From NCBI GenBank assembly GCA_030830385.1, contig JAURNA010000035.1, forward strand, positions 1 to 8,386: a stretch of DNA of 8,386 nt, given 5' to 3'. This document shows positions 1 to 6,075 of the stretch, piece by piece. Below the pieces are notes generated by a model, which was not told the DNA's origin, ran no database searches, and saw nothing but the letters and a program-made list of their open reading frames with translations. This stretch comes from Crocinitomicaceae bacterium. Lineage in GTDB: Bacteria > Bacteroidota > Bacteroidia > Flavobacteriales_D > Crocinitomicaceae. Each line of letters starts with the position of its first letter. Within the stretch, counting starts at the first letter, position 1. The translations under genes were made by a program, and so were the position numbers.

Positions 1-727
1 AGGCCATGAAATAGGTTTGGTCCAATTCTTCGGAAGACAATGCACTTCTCCAGGATTCCGGAAGTTGTTCTCCTTGGGCTAATTTGAACTGAGCCACTAC
101 GGTGGTGTCCGTTACATCGCGATATGTTCCCGGTTGATTGAGTTCATGCGTTGACAATCCTGTTCCCGCTTTCGGTGAGTATGGTTGAATCGTGTATCCT
201 TTGTAGAGGAGTCCTTTTTTGTACAATTGCCCCAACAACCACCAAACGGACTCCATGTATTTGGGTGCGTAAGTCACGTATGGATCGTCCATATCTACCC
301 AATACCCCATGCGACGTGTGAGGTCATTCCAGATATCTGTGTAGCGCATCACGGCCTCCTTGCACGCCTTGTTGTATTCTTCGACGGAAATGGTTTTACC
401 AATGTCCTCCTTGGTGATGCCCAGCTCTTTTTCTACACCCAGTTCTACCGGGAGGCCATGGGTATCCCAGCCCGCTTTTCGTTTTACCTGTTTTCCCTTG
501 AGGGTCTGATATCGACAGAAAATGTCCTTGATGGACCTTGCCAGAGCATGGTGAATTCCGGGCAAACCATTGGCCGAAGGAGGCCCTTCGAAGAAAATAA
601 ATGGCTCTGCGCCTTCGCGCTCGGTGATTGATCGTTCGAAAACCTTCTCTTTTTCCCACTGATCCAACATCCGGCTGGCAACATCCGGTAAGTTAAGTCC
701 TTCGTATGAGGGGTATTTCTGACTCAT
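1..727 (-). CDS. ileS: Isoleucyl-tRNA synthetase, N-terminal part (runs off left edge)
   Basis: Class I aminoacyl-tRNA synthetase that activates isoleucine with ATP and charges tRNA-Ile in the cytoplasm. About 242 codons are present; the full protein is normally over 1000 residues. The start is ATG at 727, giving MSQKYPSYEGLNLPDVASRM, which is the usual beginning in Bacteroidota. Visible landmarks are FFEGPPSANGLPGIHHA around residues 45-61 (catalytic signature region), RKAGWDTHGLPVELG around 83-97, GYWVDMDDPYVTY around 141-153, and IQPYSPKAGTGLSTHELNQP around 180-199. The fragment ends at YFMA, just where the CP1 editing domain should begin (the family continues with a WTTTPWT-like string). 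The signature HxGH is replaced by G57-I-H-H60, an altered type found in some type 2 IleRS. There is no Shine-Dalgarno sequence; the leader is A-rich. A -7 promoter box lies 23 nt upstream. Product identity is firm. Confidence 0.97.
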   Translation of the reverse strand, partial: MSQKYPSYEGLNLPDVASRMLDQWEKEKVFERSITEREGAEPFIFFEGPPSANGLPGIHHALARSIKDIFCRYQTLKGKQVKRKAGWDTHGLPVELGVEKELGITKEDIGKTISVEEYNKACKEAVMRYTDIWNDLTRRMGYWVDMDDPYVTYAPKYMESVWWLLGQLYKKGLLYKGYTIQPYSPKAGTGLSTHELNQPGTYRDVTDTTVVAQFKLAQGEQLPESWRSALSSEELDQTYFMA

Positions 728-749
728 TTTCCGTCGTTTTTTAAGACCG

Positions 750-757
750 CAAAGTTA
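750..757 (-). promoter_or_regulatory. Candidate -7 promoter box for ileS
   Basis: Read on the minus strand this is TAACTTTG, an exact match to the Bacteroidota -7 consensus TAnnTTTG. It lies 22 nt upstream of the ileS ATG, in the 60-bp gap after the vWA gene. I found no TTTG or TTG at the expected 19-21 nt further upstream, so the -33 half is missing or degenerate. It suggests that ileS has its own promoter rather than depending on the vWA gene. Confidence 0.5.
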
Positions 758-787
758 GGAAAATGCTACGAAATACGGGCTACTCTG

Positions 788-2782
788 TCAAGGATGGAGT
801 ACGACCCTGCCGCTGATCCAGTTTCCTTCGTGCTCATACCTGAGAAGGTACAACCCAACCGGGTATGGAGAAAGGTCCATTTGATACACGCGATCCTTGG
901 ACATGTTTGTGATGGATTGCAGCAATTTGCCCGTCAAATCGGTAAGAAACAGCTCTTCGATATCTACATCTGCTTTGATGTTGATGATTCCATTCGTTGG
1001 GTTGGGGTAGTAGACCCATCGAACGATTGGTGGGGTGATACTTCCTCCGCCGCTATTCGCGTTTTGAATGCTGTCTCGTTGCGCTTGTGTAAGCGAATCC
1101 ATTTCCGATGTATCCCGGCCGTTGATCACCACGATCGAATCCGGGTAGTCCAGGTCAAGATCCGGGATGGTCTGTTCGCAATCGGGCATGTAGGTATAGC
1201 TTTTCAAAACGCGTACCATCAGGTCATTGAAGGTTTCTACCTTGTAATCATCTGTACTCGGCTCAATGTGCGCATTTCCGATTCCGCTGTGATCGGTGAG
1301 GAAGGTATAGGTTCCATTCGTTCCGATTGCCATGGACCGCATGAGGTATTCTGTTGCTTTGTTGATTCCACTTGCTCCTACAGGAACGATTCGAATTCCT
1401 TTTCTTGCACCATCACGAATGAGTTGTTCAAGCTTCGCTCTATTCGGTTCTGTGTTGTGAGGAGGTGCATCCAGAATGAGGAATACAATCCGCGTGCGCG
1501 CCTCTTCACTCCAGTTCAATGAATGAATCGCTGTATCCAATCCCAGTTCTACCGCTTCTTCGTAATCTCCTCCCCCGCTGGCATTCTGACCATTGATAAA
1601 CTGTACCGATTCAGACAGAACACGGTTAAAATCCATGGTTCTTACGACGTAAGAATCATTAATGTCACGGTAGAATACATTCGCGAAGCGAAAGTTCAAT
1701 TTGGAACTGATCTGCTTGGATGTAAAAATGACGTCGTTCATTTCTGCTTTCAGGTACGACAACTCATCTCCCATGGAACCCGTTGCATCCACAACGAATG
1801 CGATATCCACCGTGTTCATCTCGTTGCAATCTACAGCCATCATGTGGTGATTGATCGACTCTGAGAACGGTTTCACGTTGCGCAGTTTCGCTTTTTGACC
1901 GCGGTAATCGATTTTCATGTCGTATTGGGAAGATTCAGGTGCTTTCCCATTCAAATTTGCCCAGAGTTCGGCTTTGCCTGTATTGTCCGTGCGCGCTGCA
2001 TACACCTCTTTCAAATCTGTAGTGAGCGTTACTTTTGCATCTGCGAGAGGCAATCCAGACTGACTTTGCAACATCAATGTATATCGTCCAACGGGTTGGA
2101 TTTTCCATCCTTCCGCATAGGAACGCAGCTCATCGCTTGTCAAATCCTGCCACATATCCCACTTGGAAAAATCGTTTACTTCTCCGGCGGTGAGTGCACC
2201 ACTGCGGGCAGAACCGTCAGAATCGTACTCTCCATGCAGCGATAGTCCTGGTGGTTTCACCATTGTTGAACCTTCTCCCGAAACGCTCCGGGAGTACTTC
2301 GCTTCACTGCCTCCAACACCACGTGACTCCCTGAATACTGCCTTTCCTTTGTCCATTCGACCGCTTCCGCCACGATCTTTCGAACGATGAACGGAAACTT
2401 CTTCCATTTCCATGTCACCTCTGTAGTAAGTGCCATATGATTCCGTCAGGGATTCGGTGTAGATGGCTACTGGCTTGTAAGACGGATCGCGTTCCATACC
2501 AAAATCAGAGACCTCGTCGGAAACAACACGAATGTTCTTTTCAACAGGTGTGTTTCCCGCATAATTAACCACGCATCGATACGTTCCTGTGTCCAGTGCC
2601 ACATTGAAATTCCCCATTGCATCCGTGAGTACAGATGCTATCAATTTTTCACCTTGGTATATATCCACGTTTCCATATCCAACGGACTCATTTGTTTCTG
2701 CCATACTTACATTTCCGCTCAAGGATTGAGCGAATGTAGCAGCAGATATGAAACCCGTCAGGAGTAGTGTAAATCGTCTCAT
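788..2782 (-). CDS. Secreted vWA-domain protein with T9SS type A sorting domain
   Basis: Predicted 664-residue exported protein. The longest ORF starts at 2836, but its first 18 residues look unlike a leader, while the ATG at 2782 gives MRRFTLLLTGFISAATFAQ, a clear Sec signal peptide; I use 2782. Domains, numbered from 2782: signal peptide 1-19; a carboxypeptidase-regulatory-like beta-sandwich about 20-92; a charged Arg/Gly/Ser-rich linker about 122-195; LTAGEVNDFSKW about 197-208; a second Ig/transthyretin-like domain about 227-312; a vWA domain about 325-530; an acidic linker; and a C-terminal sorting domain about 589-664. The MIDAS metal site is visible as DATGSM (D332), GGGDYEEA (D406) and LILDAPPH (D438). 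The tail has YYPNPTNGIINI, DLSPYPVGLYLLR and GRVVLHP, typical of T9SS type A signals, so it is probably cleaved and released or surface-anchored. Ligand and role (adhesion or protein binding) are inference. The gene is divergent from dxs and 60 bp upstream of ileS. Confidence 0.9.
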   Translation of the reverse strand: MRRFTLLLTGFISAATFAQSLSGNVSMAETNESVGYGNVDIYQGEKLIASVLTDAMGNFNVALDTGTYRCVVNYAGNTPVEKNIRVVSDEVSDFGMERDPSYKPVAIYTESLTESYGTYYRGDMEMEEVSVHRSKDRGGSGRMDKGKAVFRESRGVGGSEAKYSRSVSGEGSTMVKPPGLSLHGEYDSDGSARSGALTAGEVNDFSKWDMWQDLTSDELRSYAEGWKIQPVGRYTLMLQSQSGLPLADAKVTLTTDLKEVYAARTDNTGKAELWANLNGKAPESSQYDMKIDYRGQKAKLRNVKPFSESINHHMMAVDCNEMNTVDIAFVVDATGSMGDELSYLKAEMNDVIFTSKQISSKLNFRFANVFYRDINDSYVVRTMDFNRVLSESVQFINGQNASGGGDYEEAVELGLDTAIHSLNWSEEARTRIVFLILDAPPHNTEPNRAKLEQLIRDGARKGIRIVPVGASGINKATEYLMRSMAIGTNGTYTFLTDHSGIGNAHIEPSTDDYKVETFNDLMVRVLKSYTYMPDCEQTIPDLDLDYPDSIVVINGRDTSEMDSLTQAQRDSIQNANSGGGSITPPIVRWVYYPNPTNGIINIKADVDIEELFLTDLTGKLLQSITNMSKDRVYQMDLSPYPVGLYLLRYEHEGNWISGRVVLHP

Positions 2783-2862
2783 AATTATTGTTTTGTCAAT
2801 ATTCTGTACATCCTCAAGATGCTTTGGTTCAATCATTCCATACTTTTTTGGGAGGCACGTAT

Positions 2863-3006
2863 ATGTGCAGTAGTGACTTACACGACATGAAACGGAAAGA
2901 GCGAATCAAGTGCGAAATTGAGCCATCATTCGATTCGACCGGGGAGATGATTGTCTGTTCCCAAATGAACGTTAAAATCGTATCCACCAGTAATAATAGC
3001 TGTTAA
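2863..3006 (+). CDS. Doubtful small ORF, 47 codons, in the vWA-dxs gap
   Basis: I do not recognise this product. It reads from ATG at 2863 to TAA at 3004-3006 and begins MCSSDLHDMKRKERIK. In its favour, a strong Shine-Dalgarno-like GGGAGG sits at 2850-2855, 7 nt before the ATG, and the frame ends 2 nt before the dxs promoter begins. Its four cysteines fall at residues 2, 17, 32 and 47, exactly 15 apart. Against it, Bacteroidota rarely rely on Shine-Dalgarno pairing, I see no signal peptide, membrane segment or known domain, and I find no convincing promoter. The ORF extends upstream in frame to an ATG at 2788. It is most likely non-coding, but it is worth a conservation test. Confidence 0.2.
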   Translation: MCSSDLHDMKRKERIKCEIEPSFDSTGEMIVCSQMNVKIVSTSNNSC

Positions 3007-3008
3007 AA

Positions 3009-3039
3009 TTTGTTCTTATGATAAAGCGCAGTATCTTTG
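3009..3039 (+). promoter_or_regulatory. dxs promoter, Bacteroidota type
   Basis: TTTG at 3009-3012, then exactly 19 nt, then TATCTTTG at 3032-3039. This matches the Bacteroidota primary sigma factor consensus of TTTG, 19-21 nt, TAnnTTTG. Transcription should begin about 4-7 nt after the box, leaving a leader of only about 8-11 nt before the dxs ATG at 3054. No riboswitch or attenuator could fit there. The -33 half begins right after the stop codon of the doubtful small ORF. Confidence 0.78.
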
Positions 3040-3053
3040 CTCAGAAGTGATCT

Positions 3054-5009
3054 ATGGATAAGTATTCTACAGGCCCCCTACTTTCTCAAATCAACGTGCC
3101 CGTTGATCTACGTGAGAAGTTTACAATCGAGAACTTACCTCAGGTTTCAGATGAGGTTCGCCAATACATCATTGATGTAATTTCGGAAATAGGCAATAGT
3201 CACTTCGGTGCAAGCCTGGGTGTGGTTGAAATGACCGTTGCATTGCACTATGTGTTCAACACTCCCGAAGACCAGCTCGTTTGGGATGTCGGACACCAGG
3301 CTTATGGTCACAAAATCCTGACAGGTAGAAAGCATCAACTTCCGACAAATCGAATCAAGGGCGGACTATCCGGATTTCCCAAACGCTCAGAAAGTGAATA
3401 CGATACATTCGGTGTAGGGCATTCATCTACATCTATTTCTGCCGCATTGGGAATGGCTGTGGCAAATTACTACAAAGGTGAAAAAGACAGGCATCACATT
3501 GCTGTCATCGGCGATGGAGCAATGACCGCAGGACTCGCTTTTGAAGGATTGAATCATGCAGGTTTTGAAAAAGACGCCAATTTGCTGGTTGTACTCAATG
3601 ACAACTGCATGAGTATCGATCCGAATGTCGGAGCATTGAAGGATTACTTAACGGACATCACGACCTCTCAAACGTACAATAAGGTAAAAGACGAGGTCTG
3701 GAATTTATTGGGTAAAATCTCTAAATTCGGACCGGACGCGCAGTCGATTGCCTCGAAAATATCCAATGCCCTCAAAGGTTCACTACTGAGACAAAGTAAT
3801 CTGTTCGAATCATTGAACTTCCGTTACTTCGGACCGATTGATGGTCATGACGTAATTGGAATGGCGAAAGTTCTGGAGGATCTCAAACGCATTCCGGGGC
3901 CAAAAATCCTGCACTGTGTGACACGAAAAGGAGCTGGATACAAATTTTCGGAAGAAGGGAACCCGACTCAGTGGCATGCTCCGGGTGTATTCAACAAAGA
4001 GACGGGCGAAATCGTAAAGATTGTCCCCAAATCTCCCCAACCGCCGAAGTATCAGGACGTATTCGGTCATACGATCGTAGAATTAGCCGAGCAAAACGAT
4101 AAAATCATGGGAATCACGCCGGCTATGCCCACCGGATGTTCACTTTCCTACATGATGAAAGCCATGCCAGAACGCACATTTGACGTCGGTATCGCTGAAC
4201 AACACGCCGTAACTTTCTCGGCAGGATTGGCAACCCAGGGATTGATTCCTTTCTGCAATATCTATTCTTCGTTTATGCAACGTGCATTCGATCAGGTATT
4301 GCACGATGTGGCCCTGCAAAACCTCAACGTAGTTTTCTGTTTGGACCGGGGAGGCTTGGTTGGAGCCGACGGTGCAACTCACCATGGAGCTTACGATCTT
4401 TCGTACATGCGATGCATTCCGAATATGATTGTCAGCGCACCGATGAACGAGGCGGAACTGCGCAACATGATGTTCACCGCTCAACAAGACGATATGGGGC
4501 CATTCTCCATCCGTTATCCACGCGGAAAAGGCATCATGACAGAATGGAAAACTGCATTGCAAGCCATCAAAGTTGGAACGGGGCGTAAATTAACCTCCGG
4601 GGAAGACATTGCTATACTTACCGTGGGACATCCGGGAAATTTTGCCCAGGAAGCCATCACAGAATTGAAGGGTTCAGGTGCTTCGATCGCTCATTACGAC
4701 ATGCGGTTTGTGAAGCCGCTCGATGAAGTCTTGTTGCATGAAATATTTTCCAAATTTGACAAGGTGCTCACAGTTGAAGACGGATGCCTGATGGGAGGAT
4801 TCGGCTCGGCTGTGATTGAATTTATGGCAGATCAGAAGTACAATTGTGAAATCGTTCGCCTGGGAATCCCGGATCGATACATCCAACACGGCACTCAGCC
4901 CGAACTCTGGGAAGAGTGCGGTTACGATAAAAACGCAATTGTAGCATCTGTTAAATCAATGTTGCAATTACAGGTAAACACAGCCGTTCGTAACGTTTCA
5001 AGTTCATAA
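3054..5009 (+). CDS. dxs: 1-deoxy-D-xylulose-5-phosphate synthase
   Basis: Thiamine-diphosphate enzyme that condenses pyruvate with glyceraldehyde 3-phosphate to give 1-deoxy-D-xylulose 5-phosphate, the first step of the MEP isoprenoid pathway, and a precursor supplier for thiamine and pyridoxal in many bacteria. It is cytosolic. At 651 residues it is full length for the family. Visible features are GNSHFGASLG (H50), WDVGHQAYGHKILTG (H81), the ThDP-binding GDGAMTAG at 153-160 followed by LNDNCMS (N184), DVGIAEQHAVTF with catalytic E382, the DRGGLVGADGATHHG segment (D431, H443), YPRG at 488-491, and a C-terminal transketolase domain with VEDG and LGIPD. DRGG differs from the more usual DRAG by one small residue and should be tolerated. 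The start at 3054 agrees with the promoter position and the usual N-terminus. The gene is monocistronic: divergent from the vWA gene and convergent with the methyltransferase. Confidence 0.98.
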   Translation: MDKYSTGPLLSQINVPVDLREKFTIENLPQVSDEVRQYIIDVISEIGNSHFGASLGVVEMTVALHYVFNTPEDQLVWDVGHQAYGHKILTGRKHQLPTNRIKGGLSGFPKRSESEYDTFGVGHSSTSISAALGMAVANYYKGEKDRHHIAVIGDGAMTAGLAFEGLNHAGFEKDANLLVVLNDNCMSIDPNVGALKDYLTDITTSQTYNKVKDEVWNLLGKISKFGPDAQSIASKISNALKGSLLRQSNLFESLNFRYFGPIDGHDVIGMAKVLEDLKRIPGPKILHCVTRKGAGYKFSEEGNPTQWHAPGVFNKETGEIVKIVPKSPQPPKYQDVFGHTIVELAEQNDKIMGITPAMPTGCSLSYMMKAMPERTFDVGIAEQHAVTFSAGLATQGLIPFCNIYSSFMQRAFDQVLHDVALQNLNVVFCLDRGGLVGADGATHHGAYDLSYMRCIPNMIVSAPMNEAELRNMMFTAQQDDMGPFSIRYPRGKGIMTEWKTALQAIKVGTGRKLTSGEDIAILTVGHPGNFAQEAITELKGSGASIAHYDMRFVKPLDEVLLHEIFSKFDKVLTVEDGCLMGGFGSAVIEFMADQKYNCEIVRLGIPDRYIQHGTQPELWEECGYDKNAIVASVKSMLQLQVNTAVRNVSSS

Positions 5010-5015
5010 AGCCGA

Positions 5016-5037
5016 CCCGAAAGGGCCTCTTTCTGGG
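5016..5037 (+). terminator. Hairpin just after dxs, possible terminator
   Basis: Starts 6 nt after the dxs stop. CCC-GAAAG (5016-5023) can pair with CTTTC-GGG (5029-5033 and 5035-5037), with a GGCCT loop and one bulged T at 5034, giving an 8-bp stem. An alternative small fold, CCC-GAAA-GGG (5016-5025), competes. There is no T-run after the stem, so it is not a canonical intrinsic terminator. Placement right after the stop, in a convergent gap, is the main support. Confidence 0.35.
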
Positions 5038-5075
5038 GCACATAAGCAACGTTCTTCCGAAAGAAATGTACTTAC

Positions 5076-5103
5076 GAAAATCCGGAGCGAAGGCTCGTAT
5101 TTC
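5076..5103. other. Composite hairpin in the dxs-methyltransferase convergent gap
   Basis: GAGC-GAAG-GCTC (5085-5096) forms a 4-bp stem with a GAAG tetraloop. Outside it, GAAAAT (5076-5081) can pair with ATTTC (5099-5103) with one bulged A. Two weaker inverted repeats lie nearby: TTCTT/AAGAA at 5052-5065 and GTGCA/TGCAC at 5162-5179. Together with the hairpin at 5016 they make the 180-bp gap fairly structured, which would suit termination of both converging transcripts. No T-tract is present, so the function is uncertain. Confidence 0.22.
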
Positions 5104-5189
5104 ACCGCATGCCAAATAGGGATGTATATCCGTAGATTGAGAACATACCTGAAGCAGGATGGTGCACTTGAGAATGCACATTCCCGGAG

Positions 5190-5918
5190 CTATGCTTTGC
5201 TTGTTGGCTGCTCATCGGGTTTACGACAGACCGCAACTACGAAATAACGCCACTTTTTCGGCATGATTGGAACAAAAATCCGATCAAAAAACGTGAGAAA
5301 TGTCCGTTGCTTTTCACTTCTTCCAAACGTAGCAAAAAATCCGAAGTGCTTCAACTCGATGAATTGAAATTCATTGAGCATTTGCGGCAACTCCGCTTTT
5401 GGTAGATACCTCCAGCGATGTCCCCAATGGGTAAACTTCTTCCGTGCGTATCGATGGAATACAGAAGCTTCTGTATTCTCGGCAAAAATGAGGTAACCAC
5501 CCGGTTTCAATACACGGTACAATTCTGCAATTGCCGTTTCTTGCTTTTGCTTGTCGCCGAGGGCACCTATCACAGACTTGAACATGACCACATCGAAGCG
5601 ATTTTCTTCAAAGGAAATTGCTGTAATATCCTGTTGCGAGTAGTGAATCAGATCCACCACTTCCCGCTTGACGTGCAGGGGGAAAGGAATTTCCTTGGGG
5701 AGATTGTAGTCTGAGCATTCCGCCCTGAATCCATTCAGCGCCAACCACAACGACAGACCTCCCTCCCGCTCTCCGAATGATGCAGCTTCGCCACTCTCAA
5801 ATTTTTGTAGCACCGGAGCACCAATTTTGAGCAAATGTTTCCAGTTGGCCACATCCCATTGGATAATATCGCGAACAAGATCTTTCTCCACGGCTCCTAA
5901 AATACACCTTTCTCCCAT
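5190..5918 (-). CDS. Class I SAM-dependent methyltransferase
   Basis: Predicted 242-residue cytosolic methyltransferase of the Rossmann-like class I (Methyltransf_11-like) fold. I choose ATG at 5918 (MGERCILGAVEKDLVRDI); the in-frame ATG at 6020 would add 34 residues that look like untranslated sequence. Motifs numbered from 5918: the SAM-binding glycine-rich loop appears as ASFGEREGGLSLWLALNG at 46-63, a slightly unusual form; the acidic residue for the ribose hydroxyls is D70 in AECSDYN; FDVVMFKSVIGALG is at 108-121; and ELYRVLKPGGYLIFAENT at 132-149 is the post-motif beta-strand region. The C-terminal third (HRYARKKFTHWGHRWRYLP and onward) is rich in aromatic and basic residues and may form the substrate pocket. 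The substrate is not evident. It stands alone between two gaps, divergent from the sugar transporter, with no biosynthetic neighbours to suggest a pathway. Confidence 0.9.
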   Translation of the reverse strand: MGERCILGAVEKDLVRDIIQWDVANWKHLLKIGAPVLQKFESGEAASFGEREGGLSLWLALNGFRAECSDYNLPKEIPFPLHVKREVVDLIHYSQQDITAISFEENRFDVVMFKSVIGALGDKQKQETAIAELYRVLKPGGYLIFAENTEASVFHRYARKKFTHWGHRWRYLPKAELPQMLNEFQFIELKHFGFFATFGRSEKQRTFLTFFDRIFVPIMPKKWRYFVVAVCRKPDEQPTSKA

Positions 5919-5997
5919 CGAAAATGAATCGAAGACCTCAATTTTGTGTTCTTTGCTACTACACGGGTTTGTTAAAACGCAGGTATACCGGTAGATT

Positions 5998-6028
5998 TCA
6001 ATGCTAATTGTACTTTTCACTCAATGCT
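5998..6028. repeat. Pair of TCAATGCT direct repeats in the divergent promoter region
   Basis: TCAATGCT occurs at 5998-6005 and again at 6021-6028, 23 bp apart start to start (about two helical turns), within the 157-bp gap between the methyltransferase and transporter starts. They could be regulator half-sites or coincidence. On the minus strand the first copy overlaps TAGCATTG, one mismatch from the -7 consensus and possibly part of the methyltransferase promoter. For the transporter, only a poor -7-like TATTTTG (6050-6056) is visible. Confidence 0.3.
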
Positions 6029-6075
6029 CTTCGATTGGAAGATTCTACTTATTTTGTGCAATCAAAACTCAACCT

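Noticed and set aside
185..631. Plus-strand frame of 148 codons
   Set aside because: It is antisense to clear IleRS coding sequence and its translation resembles no protein family.
786..791. TTGACA on the minus strand upstream of ileS as a -33/-35 element
   Set aside because: It is 28 nt from the TAACTTTG box, too far for the 19-21 nt spacing used in Bacteroidota, and it overlaps the vWA stop codon.
794..1522. Long plus-strand frame of 242 codons opposite the vWA gene
   Set aside because: It lies wholly antisense to the vWA C-terminal half, whose MIDAS and T9SS motifs are unmistakable; the product has no recognisable domain and a His/Cys/Ile-rich shadow composition.
2783..3053. Riboswitch (for example TPP) upstream of dxs
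   Set aside because: The perfect promoter ends 14 nt before the dxs ATG, leaving no room for an aptamer, and no conserved aptamer motif is visible in the gap.
4951..5181. Minus-strand frame of 76 codons across the dxs 3' end and the following gap
   Set aside because: It overlaps the dxs C-terminus by 59 nt, has no recognisable features, and the gap is better explained by hairpins.
5919..6020. N-terminal extension of the methyltransferase from ATG 6020
   Set aside because: The 34 added residues look like translated non-coding DNA and would run into the transporter's promoter region; the ATG at 5918 gives a normal family start.
6001..6075. N-terminal extension of the transporter from ATG 6001
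   Set aside because: The 25 added residues do not match the family, overlap the divergent promoter region, and the ATG at 6076 gives a normal short cytoplasmic N-terminus before TM1.
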